A stretch of 32,194 bases of DNA from an uncultured Candidatus Nitrosopumilus sp. (GTDB taxonomy: Archaea; Thermoproteota; Nitrososphaeria; Nitrososphaerales; Nitrosopumilaceae), in the NCBI GenBank assembly GCA_951812645.1, contig CATOSM010000007.1, forward strand, positions 1-32,194, read 5' to 3'. Shown here piece after piece: positions 15,589 to 23,075 of this stretch; position 1 is the stretch's first letter, and the number at the start of each line of letters is the position of its first letter. Both the position numbers and the translations under genes were made by a program. The notes beneath the pieces were generated by a model. The model was not told the origin of the DNA. It saw only the letters and a list, made by a program, of their open reading frames with translations, and did not search any database.

Positions 15589-16191
15589 TTATTTTGAATA
15601 CCCTTCTTTTGGAAACTTCATTCCTACAATTCTTGTAGTTTGATCTTCTTGATTTGCAAATCTCTCAACCGTATCCCATTTCTCTTCAATTATTTTCACT
15701 ATGTTTTCTGGAACATCCTCTTTCCATGATGATCTATTTTCATGAACGGCGTCATACATCTTTTCTTTGACCGATGTTGCAGAAAGTGATTTTCTCTCTC
15801 CGATCTTTGGTTTCAGCCTATACATTTTCAACATGTATCCTTCAGATTTGTCCCCCGTATATGAAAAATAATCTCCCTTCACACCCTCAAGAATCTGTTT
15901 CCTAAGTCTCCATGATTTTCTTCTGACTAGTGGCGGCAAGTATTTTTTGAAAGGCGCATAAAACGCATAATCGTCAGTAATCCGAATTGAATCGCCAAAA
16001 ATAGATTCAAGCATTTTCTTTCTAGTCTCAAAATTAAATGGAAAGCTCTTGCTGTTTATTTCTCTGTCCTCGTCTTTGAAAACTACGGGCATTACCTTGA
16101 CAACATCTGCCTGTTTTTTTAGTTCTGTAATAATTTCTACATGTGCATTTGTTACGGGATTAAGATGTGCTAAATAAAGTGCCGTAGTCAA
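15589..16191 (-). CDS. Cytidylyltransferase-superfamily nucleotidyltransferase
   Basis: The 200-aa protein has an HxGH-type nucleotide-binding motif in variant form (LAHLNPVTNAH near residue 8) and a late SLSATSVKEKM resembling the ISATxIR motif of NMN adenylyltransferases. It could be an NMN, pantetheine or polar-head-group nucleotidyltransferase; sequence does not decide. The start is a TTG at 16191, since no upstream ATG is in frame. It is followed by ilvE after 34 nt, so the two may be co-transcribed. Confidence 0.75.
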   Translation of the reverse strand: MTTALYLAHLNPVTNAHVEIITELKKQADVVKVMPVVFKDEDREINSKSFPFNFETRKKMLESIFGDSIRITDDYAFYAPFKKYLPPLVRRKSWRLRKQILEGVKGDYFSYTGDKSEGYMLKMYRLKPKIGERKSLSATSVKEKMYDAVHENRSSWKEDVPENIVKIIEEKWDTVERFANQEDQTTRIVGMKFPKEGYSK

Positions 16192-16243
16192 TTACCCCAC
16201 CTAAATATTTCTCATATTTCAATGATTGATGTTTTTAAAAATT

Positions 16244-17089
16244 CTATCCGTATGATTCGTATTTGACTTCAAAGCTTCCGTCTTTACGCTTATCGTGTTC
16301 GGTTATGAAGCCTTTTGGATTTAAGAAATCCATCACTCCATCTATGGTTCCTTGCCATCCACAAACATAGAATATTGTATTTTCCTTTGTGATTTTATCT
16401 CCGATCAGTTCCTCCAATGGCGATAATCCTCCGTCTCTTGGTCTTAGGAATGTTTCAACTCTGCCGACTTGTCCTGCCCATGATCTGTTAAACCATTCTT
16501 GCGGTCTGCTGATTGCAGCTCTGTATCTAAAGTTCCATTGATTCTTGCCTCTTGCAATGCTTTCGTTTTCAAGATTTGTCAGTAAATCCTTATAGCTTAA
16601 TTCATCAATGTAGCTTGCTCCGTGCAAGACTATGATTTCACGCTTGTCTTCCGTATCGTGAAGATGTTGTGCAAAACTGACAAATGGCGCAAGACCTGTT
16701 CCTCCGCCAATGCAAACAATTCGCCTGTTATCCTTCTCACCGTTTGGCAGTTCTTCATTAATTAACAAAGCTCTTCCTGTAGGTTTCAGCCAAAGAACTT
16801 CATCCCCTTCCTTGATGTTGAATATTTGAGTAGTCAATCTGCCCGGAAGTGGTTTTCTAACCCATCTGATAACCAACTCCACATAATCTCTATTTTCTGG
16901 ATGAGATGCAATTGAATATGCACGCCTGACAATTTTTCCACCCTCAGCAGGATTTGGCAGTCCTAATGTGATGAACTGACCTGCTTTGTATTCTGGAACA
17001 GGTCCTTCTTTTGGAACTAATCTAATAATTACAAGATCCTCTTTCAATAATTGTACATAAGTAACGGTTGCCTTGTTGTCTACCACCAT
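16244..17089 (-). CDS. FAD/NAD(P)-binding oxidoreductase, FNR family (copy 1)
   Basis: The 281-aa flavoprotein resembles ferredoxin-NADP reductases. The FAD-binding barrel has YKAGQFITLGLP and RRAYSIASH (the RxYS motif) near residue 56. The nucleotide domain has GGGTGLAPFVSFAQHLHD near 129 and ends with FYVCGWQGTIDGVMDF. It has no added [2Fe-2S] domain, so it probably exchanges electrons with a separate ferredoxin. A paralogue of almost the same length is at 27059-27901, with very similar sequence throughout. A TATA-like AATATATTTAACC lies about 30 nt upstream on the minus strand. Confidence 0.9.
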   Translation of the reverse strand: MVVDNKATVTYVQLLKEDLVIIRLVPKEGPVPEYKAGQFITLGLPNPAEGGKIVRRAYSIASHPENRDYVELVIRWVRKPLPGRLTTQIFNIKEGDEVLWLKPTGRALLINEELPNGEKDNRRIVCIGGGTGLAPFVSFAQHLHDTEDKREIIVLHGASYIDELSYKDLLTNLENESIARGKNQWNFRYRAAISRPQEWFNRSWAGQVGRVETFLRPRDGGLSPLEELIGDKITKENTIFYVCGWQGTIDGVMDFLNPKGFITEHDKRKDGSFEVKYESYG

Positions 17090-17213
17090 AACGATTCAAT
17101 CAGCATTTGCGAGGTTAAATATATTGTGTTAAGTTTTGATCTAATTTTCTTATTGACCGCTAAACGTTAATAACCAATTTGAAAAACATATTTCGATCAG
17201 TCTTCTGATTATT

Positions 17214-17287
17214 GGGCCGGTCGTCTAGTCCGGTAGGATAGGTGCATGGCATGCATCGGATCGAGGGTTCAAATCCCTTCCGGTCCA
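17214..17287 (+). tRNA. tRNA-Ala (GGC)
   Basis: The 74-nt cloverleaf has acceptor GGGCCGG/CCGGTCC, anticodon stem GGTGC/GCATC with loop ATGGCAT (anticodon GGC), and T arm GAGGG-TTCAAAT-CCCTT. The acceptor contains the G3:U70 pair, the main alanine identity element, confirming Ala. CCA is not encoded. The convergent HEAT-repeat gene ends one nt after it. Confidence 0.95.
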
Positions 17288-17288
17288 C

Positions 17289-17825
17289 TTATTTTTTAAT
17301 CAGTGAAATCATTTTTTCTATCTCAGGATCTTTATCTTGATAAACCTCATTAATTTTTTCATCAGAAATTGGAATATCCAAGCTAATTATTCCTTGCAAG
17401 GCGCTCTTCCTAACTTCTATGTTTGAATCCGATATCGCATCAAGAAAAATCTCTTTAGCTTCCAAAGCTCTTAGATGACTCAGAGCTCCCAGTGCACACG
17501 ATCTTACCATCGAACGCTCATCTCTTGCAAGTTTGATTATTTCTGGAATTGCAGATGTTTCATTCCTGTTTGCTAATACAAGTGATACAAAACCTCTGAT
17601 GTTTTTATTTCCAACCTTGAGCCTGCTAATCAAAAAACCTGATATGTTATTTTTGTTTAGCAATAACGAACTAAATGCTTCTCCTCTGACTGCAAGATCA
17701 TCGTCGTCTAGTTTTGAAATCATTTTTTCCAAAATTTCGGGATCATCAACATTATCCAAAGTCTCCAAAATTTTGATTTTTTCTTCACTATTTCCCAATT
17801 CTAAAACCTTTGAAGTCTTTTCCAA
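17289..17825 (-). CDS. HEAT-repeat protein
   Basis: The 178-aa protein is made of about five alpha-helical HEAT-like repeats, visible as recurring (E/D)xxVRxxA/ALxxL patterns such as LAVRGEAFSSLLL, SMVRSCALGALSHLR and IEVRKSALQGIISL. Such proteins are usually scaffolds or lyase subunits; no catalytic motif is seen. The start is a TTG at 17825, because an in-frame stop lies a few codons upstream. The gene ends one base from the convergent tRNA-Ala, and its T-rich stop region may also serve as the tRNA terminator. Function is unknown. Confidence 0.75.
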   Translation of the reverse strand: MEKTSKVLELGNSEEKIKILETLDNVDDPEILEKMISKLDDDDLAVRGEAFSSLLLNKNNISGFLISRLKVGNKNIRGFVSLVLANRNETSAIPEIIKLARDERSMVRSCALGALSHLRALEAKEIFLDAISDSNIEVRKSALQGIISLDIPISDEKINEVYQDKDPEIEKMISLIKK

Positions 17826-17907
17826 GTTCCATTCAAATTCCTTTTTCTAGTTAATAACGGTTCAAATCTTTCATTTTTTTGATTAGATTTGAAAACATCC
17901 TTTTAGC

Positions 17908-17917
17908 TTTAAATTAT
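17908..17917 (+). promoter_or_regulatory. TATA-like box of alba
   Basis: TTTAAATTAT is centred about 26 nt before the ATG at 17938, predicting a leaderless mRNA. Confidence 0.45.
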
Positions 17918-17937
17918 CCTTAAATACCAAATTCTGC

Positions 17938-18225
17938 ATGTCAACTGAAACACGAGACACAGTATTCATTGGTAAGAAGCCGTTGATGGCATATGTAACA
18001 TCAACGCTAATTCAATTAGCAAACTTGCCATCCGTCAACATCAAAGCTAGAGGACTCAGCATCGGACGTGCTGTCGATGTAGCTCAAATCATTGCAAGAA
18101 AAACAGAAAATGCAGGCTACTCTATCGGAGAAATCAAAATTGGCTCAGAATCATTAGAGTCACAAGACGGTAGAACTAGAAACGTTTCAACAATAGAAAT
18201 TGAAGTAAAGAGAAATCCCTCATAG
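17938..18225 (+). CDS. alba: Alba DNA/RNA-binding protein
   Basis: The 95-aa Alba protein packages archaeal DNA and binds RNA as a dimer. Characteristic features are VFIGKKPLMAYVTSTLIQL at the N-terminus, the ARGLSIGRAVDVAQIIARK helix (the basic residues here usually contact nucleic acid; the N-terminal Lys-Lys corresponds to the acetylatable lysine region) and the closing strand RNVSTIEIEVKR. Length is normal for the family. It has its own promoter and is the only gene on this strand between the tRNA and the sdh operon. Confidence 0.96.
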   Translation: MSTETRDTVFIGKKPLMAYVTSTLIQLANLPSVNIKARGLSIGRAVDVAQIIARKTENAGYSIGEIKIGSESLESQDGRTRNVSTIEIEVKRNPS

Positions 18226-18254
18226 AATTTCTTTACTTGAAATTTTTTATTTTA

Positions 18255-18781
18255 TTATTTCTTTGATTCTTCGTATCTTTTTTCCATCTTTCCAAGTTTT
18301 GGCAATTCCACCATGTCTTTGGATTGATCAAAACTCACAACTTTTTGTTTATGCTTTGATGCCTTTCCCGTTTTCTTTAGTTCTTGTAAGATATTCATTG
18401 CTGCAAATGTGCTTGCATACAAAAGCGACAGTGGATATGATACTGAATCCAATTTTGCTTAATGCTTGTGCAGAACTTGGCGGGGTGGCACCTCCTTCAC
18501 TCATGCTTGCAACTAGTGGCGCATTGATCCCTTTGCCTATTTTCTTCATTCCATCAATTGATCTCGGGGCTTCAACAAAAACTGCATGCGTTATCTACAG
18601 TTTCAGCAGCTCCGATAAATCCATAATCTGGCATTTCAAACAATGTGGCAGAAGTTTCATATCCTGTTTGAAACATTGCATCAAATCCTACTTTTTGAGC
18701 AATTTTTCCGCCTAGTGCGTCATAAACACCTGGAGTTACAAGTGGTTTTTTTGATTTTATCGTACTTTTCAAATTCTTCAT
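18255..18781 (-). pseudogene. PEP mutase/isocitrate lyase-family enzyme, disrupted
   Basis: The N-terminal part (from 18781) reads LVTPGVYDALGGKIAQKVGF and DYGFIGAAETVDNA, the start of a PEP mutase/isocitrate lyase-type protein. At GCATGC (18584-18589) the sequence jumps to VFVEAPRSIDGMKKI in another frame, so about 100-130 residues containing the catalytic core are missing. A second shift near 18441-18450 moves from SKIGFS to SYPLSLLYASTFAAMNILQ in a third frame, which ends at 18255. The normal protein would be roughly 280 residues. It is dead by deletion plus frameshift. Unlike the left island it sits among intact core genes. Confidence 0.85.
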
Positions 18782-18852
18782 AGTTTTGTACTTGTTCTGA
18801 ATTATTTATGATTTTGATTGAATTATTACGATATTGGAAGTTGTATCTTCAA

Positions 18853-19362
18853 TTACTCGATCCTGATTTCCTTTCCTTTCTTATTGGTATCTTTTTCTTG
18901 AATTTTCTTTAGTTCCGATTCTAAGAATTGTTTGTATTTGTTGGCTTCATCCTCAGTCATGCTGGCAAAATTAGAACTTAGAATGGTTCCCATTGTGGAA
19001 ATTTTTTCTAATAGATCCATTGCGACAAATCGTCCCACATTCCCTAGTCTGAACAAAACCTCTAGTTGTTTTTTGACGATATCGTTTACTTTGTCCACAT
19101 CTTCTGCCGTGTCTCTTCCCTTTTTGGTTAGCTGATATTTTCCGTCTTTAGTTTCTTCAACCAATCCCTCATCAAGCAATCTCCCCAATAACGGATAAAT
19201 CAAGCCTGGCGAAGGCTTCCAAATTCCGTTACTCTGTTCTACGGCATAATCGATGATCTCTTTTCCAGTATGTGGTGTTTTTTTTAATAATTCTAAAATG
19301 AAATACCTTGAAAATCCTCTTGGAACCGAGCTTCCCACTCTTTGAAACCACTCAGAAATCAT
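18853..19362 (-). CDS. PadR-family transcriptional regulator
   Basis: The 169-aa regulator has a PadR-type winged helix: RYFILELLKKTPHTGKEIID, then GIWKPSPGLIYPLLGRLLDE and the wing GLVEETKDGKYQLTKKGRD. A C-terminal helical part (LEKISTMGTILSSNFASM, then a Glu/Lys-rich tail) is for dimerisation. I start it at the ATG at 19362. The longer frame from a GTG at 19377 would lie within the palindromic operator, and a TATA-like box sits 26 nt before 19362. It is divergent from sdhA. The operator placement predicts strong autoregulation and possible control of the sdh operon. Confidence 0.9.
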   Translation of the reverse strand: MISEWFQRVGSSVPRGFSRYFILELLKKTPHTGKEIIDYAVEQSNGIWKPSPGLIYPLLGRLLDEGLVEETKDGKYQLTKKGRDTAEDVDKVNDIVKKQLEVLFRLGNVGRFVAMDLLEKISTMGTILSSNFASMTEDEANKYKQFLESELKKIQEKDTNKKGKEIRIE

Positions 19363-19384
19363 CACTAGTGATATCACTAGTGAT
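19361..19384. promoter_or_regulatory. 24-bp perfect palindrome, likely PadR operator
   Basis: Two tandem copies of the 12-bp palindrome ATCACTAGTGAT form a perfect 24-bp palindrome. It covers the predicted transcription start and the ATG of the padR gene, directly downstream of its TATA-like box. Position and symmetry fit an autorepressor site, and it is also 74 nt upstream of sdhA. Confidence 0.7.
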
Positions 19385-19393
19385 ATATTTTAA
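19382..19393 (-). promoter_or_regulatory. TATA-like box of padR
   Basis: The minus strand reads TTAAAATATATC, centred about 26 nt before the ATG at 19362. It abuts the palindromic operator. Confidence 0.45.
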
Positions 19394-19421
19394 TATTTTG
19401 GATCGTGCCTGCCAATTACTA

Positions 19422-19430
19422 CATATTTAT
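19422..19430 (+). promoter_or_regulatory. TATA-like box of the sdh operon
   Basis: CATATTTAT is centred 32 nt before the sdhA ATG, giving a predicted leader of only about 6 nt. Confidence 0.4.
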
Positions 19431-19457
19431 CCCGCCCAAAGCAAGTTTGACTGAAAA

Positions 19458-21170
19458 ATGGTAGATTACATAGAATTTGACTTGATCATTTGTGGTTCCG
19501 GATTGGCAGGTTTACGGGCTGCAATCGCTGCCGCAAAAAAAGGACCCAGTCTCAAAATCGGAATCGTTTCCAAAGTACAAATAATGCGTTCTCATTCTGT
19601 TTCGGCAGAAGGCGGAACAGCAGCGGTTCTTTTCGAGGATGAAGGTGATACCATTGAATCTCATGTTTATGACACTGTAAAAGGGAGTGATTTTCTTGCA
19701 GACCAGGATGTTGCTGAAAGATTATGTGTTGAAATGCCGCAAGAAATCCACCAATTAGATCATTGGGGAATGCCGTGGTCAAGACGAAACGATGGCAGAA
19801 TTGATCAAAGAAACTTTGGAGGCTATAGTTTTCCTAGGGCGACATATGCATCAGACAAAGTCGGTTTCTTTGAAATGCAAACTTTGTATGATACATGTCA
19901 AAAATTTGAAAACATCGAATATCTCAACGAATGGTTTGCAACCTCTATCGTTCATGACGGAAAACGTTTCATGGGTGTTACCGCAATCGAATTAGGCTCT
20001 GGTACATTTTACACGATTAAAGGAAAGGCATTAATCGTTGCAACTGGCGGCGCTGGAAGATTATACAGCTTTTCAACCTATGCACTTTCTTCAACCCCTG
20101 ATGGTTTGGATATGGGATTGCGTGCTGGTATGGCACTCAAAGATATGGAATTTGTCCAATTCCATCCTACGGGAATTTTGCCATCTGGAATTCTAATCAC
20201 AGAAGGTGCAAGAGGGGAAGGGGGCTATCTTCTTAACAACAAAGGCAAACGATTTATGAAAACATATGCAGCTGGTAAAATGGAATTAGCCCCGCGTGAT
20301 ATTGTATCAAGATCAATTATGACGGAAATTCAAGAAGGCCGTGGATTCAAGCATGAGACTGGTCCAGATTGCATGAAGCTTGATTTACGCCATCTCGGAG
20401 ATGAAAAAATCAAGGAAAAATTAGGGGGTATCAGGGAAATTTCTATCAAATTTTCAGGCCAAGATCCCGCTCAGGATTTGCTGGATGTCCGACCTGTCTG
20501 CCATTACATGATGGGGGGACTTCATACCGATATTGATGGTGCAACCGAGATTCAGGGAGTTTGGGCTGCCGGTGAGGCTGCCTGCAATAGCGTACATGGC
20601 TCAAACCGCTTAGGTGCAAACTCCACTTCCGAATGTATCGTTTGGGGCAAAATTACTGGAGAACTTGCAACTGACTATATTGAAAATAACCCGCAAACCA
20701 ACCCGTGGCCTCATCATTTGGTGGCAGCCGAAGAGAAGAGAATCTATGATGGCATTTTTAGAGGAAACGGCGATGTTAATCCGTATGAGATTAGACAGCA
20801 ACTTACTGATACAATGAACGATAAGGCATATGTCTACAGAAACGAAGCGAGTCTCGTTGAGGGCCTTAAAACAGTTAGAGACCTAAAGGCGCAGACCTGG
20901 AAACACGTGGATGATAAAGCAAAAGAATACAACACAAATTTTGCAAATGTCATGGAACTTGATTCCATGTTTAGAGTAGCGGAAATTGTCTTGCTTGGAG
21001 CAATTAATAGAAAAGAATCACGCGGTGCACATGCCAGAACCGATTATGCCAAACGTGACGATGCCAACTTTTTACATCACACACTTGCCTATTATGATCC
21101 AAATGGACCTATAATGAAAACACATCCTGTCACAATTACCAGGTATCAGCCAGTGGAGAGGAGATACTAG
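19458..21170 (+). CDS. sdhA: Succinate dehydrogenase flavoprotein subunit
   Basis: The 570-aa flavoprotein oxidises succinate to fumarate in the TCA cycle. FAD-binding GSGLAGLRAAIAAAKKG is near residue 13. The region RSHSVSAEGGTAAV near 44 contains the His that usually carries covalent FAD. GARGEGGYLLN, PRDIVSRSI and the C-terminal AAGEAACNSVHGSNRLGANS (FAD and active-site part) follow. Size is normal. It is the first of four tightly packed genes (A-C-D-B) with 0-2 nt gaps. Confidence 0.98.
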   Translation: MVDYIEFDLIICGSGLAGLRAAIAAAKKGPSLKIGIVSKVQIMRSHSVSAEGGTAAVLFEDEGDTIESHVYDTVKGSDFLADQDVAERLCVEMPQEIHQLDHWGMPWSRRNDGRIDQRNFGGYSFPRATYASDKVGFFEMQTLYDTCQKFENIEYLNEWFATSIVHDGKRFMGVTAIELGSGTFYTIKGKALIVATGGAGRLYSFSTYALSSTPDGLDMGLRAGMALKDMEFVQFHPTGILPSGILITEGARGEGGYLLNNKGKRFMKTYAAGKMELAPRDIVSRSIMTEIQEGRGFKHETGPDCMKLDLRHLGDEKIKEKLGGIREISIKFSGQDPAQDLLDVRPVCHYMMGGLHTDIDGATEIQGVWAAGEAACNSVHGSNRLGANSTSECIVWGKITGELATDYIENNPQTNPWPHHLVAAEEKRIYDGIFRGNGDVNPYEIRQQLTDTMNDKAYVYRNEASLVEGLKTVRDLKAQTWKHVDDKAKEYNTNFANVMELDSMFRVAEIVLLGAINRKESRGAHARTDYAKRDDANFLHHTLAYYDPNGPIMKTHPVTITRYQPVERRY

Positions 21171-21602
21171 ATGCCAAAAGACGAACATAAGGAAGGCATT
21201 GGGGGAATGATCAACCCCCGCAGATATGGAATTGAACGTGTTGCATATCTGCTAATGAGAATCAGCGGGTTGGGATTGTTGGCATATTTCATTGGCCATA
21301 TTTATGAAACAAGTAATATCTTACGAGGCAAAGTCGGTTGGAACGATTTCTTGGATATGATCTCCACGACCGAAGGACATATCCTTATGTCAATCATAAT
21401 TGCGATGTGCGTGTTCCACACTGTAAATGGGGTTCGAGTAATGCTGGGACATGGCGGCATTGGCGTAGGACAACCCTCAAGGCCTGATTATCCATACGAT
21501 CCAGCATCACAAAATTACAGGCATAAGATAGGAATTTACTCTGCCATACTTCTTGCTGCAGTAGCAATGATGTATGGTTTAGCGGTAATGTTTGGTGAAT
21601 AA
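21171..21602 (+). CDS. sdhC: Succinate dehydrogenase membrane anchor subunit C
   Basis: The 143-aa protein has three hydrophobic helices (about residues 25-45, 65-90 and 116-140) and the anchor motif CVFHTVNGVRVMLG, whose His is a likely heme ligand. It starts immediately after the sdhA stop and is followed by sdhD after one nt. Together with SdhD it anchors the SdhAB dimer to the membrane and passes electrons to quinone. Confidence 0.88.
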   Translation: MPKDEHKEGIGGMINPRRYGIERVAYLLMRISGLGLLAYFIGHIYETSNILRGKVGWNDFLDMISTTEGHILMSIIIAMCVFHTVNGVRVMLGHGGIGVGQPSRPDYPYDPASQNYRHKIGIYSAILLAAVAMMYGLAVMFGE

Positions 21603-21603
21603 A

Positions 21604-21948
21604 ATGAAAGAAAGCACAATAATGAAAATTCACTATGGGACTGCCTTGGCATCGGTCGCCTTGGTCGCAGTTCATATTCTGATGCGTCTTACAACGGGCT
21701 ACTCGGAATCTTTGGAATATGAGAATGTTCTTGCCAACTACAAATTCATTCCGTATGCCATCATGCTGGAATTGATTCTCATTTTACTGTCTGTCCATGG
21801 ATTTAACGGACTTCGAGTAATCTTACTGGAGTTAAAACAGGGAAGAATGTATGAAAAAGCTGTTTCTTATGGGTGTCTTGCAGGAATGATTGGATTAATA
21901 GCCTACGGTTCAAGAACAATCATTATGACTAACATGGGGCTGGCATAG
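21604..21948 (+). CDS. sdhD: Succinate dehydrogenase membrane anchor subunit D
   Basis: The 114-aa protein starts at the ATG at 21604 (MKESTIMK), one nt after the sdhC stop. A GTG 12 nt earlier would overlap sdhC and is less likely. Three hydrophobic helices are visible, and LSVHGFNGLRVILLEL mirrors the HxxNGxRV motif of SdhC, with a His that could be the second heme ligand. It is followed by sdhB after 2 nt. Confidence 0.87.
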   Translation: MKESTIMKIHYGTALASVALVAVHILMRLTTGYSESLEYENVLANYKFIPYAIMLELILILLSVHGFNGLRVILLELKQGRMYEKAVSYGCLAGMIGLIAYGSRTIIMTNMGLA

Positions 21949-21950
21949 AA

Positions 21951-22706
21951 ATGGCACAAGTCTCTAGTGTCTCAAACGGGCAACAACCTTCACCAAAATC
22001 CATCACTCTTAAAATTTCAAGATTCAACCCTGAACATGATGACGTAAGCGGATTTATGGAATTCAACGTCCAATATGAAAAGTGGACAACAGTCTTAGAG
22101 GCAATTCTTGATGTCAAAAAACATCTTGATCATTCCGTGGCAGTTCGCTACTCTTGTAGACAAGCAACGTGTGGTTCTTGTGGCATGATAATTAATGGAA
22201 AGCCTAGGCTGGCATGTTTTACAAAAATCAGCGAATTAGGTTCCAACGTTGTTACAGTCGAACCTATGAGCAATTTCCCTGTGATTCGTGATTTAACAGT
22301 GAAATTCGAAAAATTATTTGACACCCATCAAAAAATTAAACCGTATCTAATTCGAGATGATACCGAACTTTCATCTGATGAGAAGGAATTTTTGCAATCT
22401 CCTGAACAAGTAGGGCAGTACATCCAATTTGCAAATTGCATCAAATGTGGACTGTGTAATTCTGCATGCCCTACAATGGCCACTGACTCATCTTTTGTTG
22501 GCCCTCAAGCATTGGCCCAAGCATATCGCTATGTTGCCGATAGTAGAGATAAAGGAAAAGATTCCAGATTAAAAATAATTGATGACTCTCACGGTATCTG
22601 GAGATGTCACTTTGCCGGCTCATGCAGTCAGGTGTGTCCAAAAGGCGTTGATCCTGCAATGGGAATTCAATTACTTAGAGGATACATGCTGGGTTTTAGA
22701 GATTAA
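21951..22706 (+). CDS. sdhB: Succinate dehydrogenase iron-sulfur subunit
   Basis: The 251-aa subunit carries three clusters: the [2Fe-2S] motif CRQATCGSCG with the later Cys in RLACF, the [4Fe-4S] motif CIKCGLCNSACP near residue 163, and the third motif CHFAGSCSQVCPKG near 222. It links SdhA flavin electrons to the SdhCD quinone site. Its stop overlaps the stop of the convergent MIP18-like gene (TTAA). Confidence 0.97.
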   Translation: MAQVSSVSNGQQPSPKSITLKISRFNPEHDDVSGFMEFNVQYEKWTTVLEAILDVKKHLDHSVAVRYSCRQATCGSCGMIINGKPRLACFTKISELGSNVVTVEPMSNFPVIRDLTVKFEKLFDTHQKIKPYLIRDDTELSSDEKEFLQSPEQVGQYIQFANCIKCGLCNSACPTMATDSSFVGPQALAQAYRYVADSRDKGKDSRLKIIDDSHGIWRCHFAGSCSQVCPKGVDPAMGIQLLRGYMLGFRD

Positions 22707-23026
22707 CCCGATTTTTTTGGATTTGGACTATTGTTCACTTGATTGTTAATCTGTTCGGCCATAAAGTGATTTGAGACATTAACTTTAACGTCATTCACTC
22801 CTTCGACCTTCAAAAGATTGTCGTGTACATCTTGACAAATCTTGAAACCAAACACTGCTGGACAAAATGGACTTGTTAAATGCAAGTCTACTTTGACACC
22901 GCTATCACTGATATCCACCTCATCAATTAATTCTAGTTCTACAATTGATGTGTTGATTTCCGGATCTACAATCTTTGACAGCTCATCAAATATTTTCACC
23001 CGCATCTGCTTGACATCTTGGCTCAT
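22703..23026 (-). CDS. MIP18/DUF59-family Fe-S assembly-type protein
   Basis: The 107-aa protein (start MSQDVKQMRVKIFDELSKIV) has the family pattern VDPEINTSIVELELIDEV and HLTSPFCPAVFGF with one Cys that may bind iron or zinc. Members help assemble or repair Fe-S clusters, which would suit its place beside the Fe-S subunit sdhB. I use the ATG at 23026. The longer frame starts at 23059 inside the TATA-like box, whereas 23026 is 24-25 nt from it. It is divergent from argH and convergent with sdhB. Confidence 0.82.
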   Translation of the reverse strand: MSQDVKQMRVKIFDELSKIVDPEINTSIVELELIDEVDISDSGVKVDLHLTSPFCPAVFGFKICQDVHDNLLKVEGVNDVKVNVSNHFMAEQINNQVNNSPNPKKSG

Positions 23027-23046
23027 GTCGAGAAAACCATCGATGC

Positions 23047-23055
23047 TATATATAA
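23047..23055. promoter_or_regulatory. Symmetric TATATATA box between MIP18-like gene and argH
   Basis: TATATATAA is centred 25 nt before the argH ATG (23076) on one strand and 25 nt before the MIP18-like ATG (23026) on the other. Both genes could initiate leaderless transcripts from one palindromic TATA box. Confidence 0.5.
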
Positions 23056-23075
23056 CCATTTTAGAACCCTAGGTA

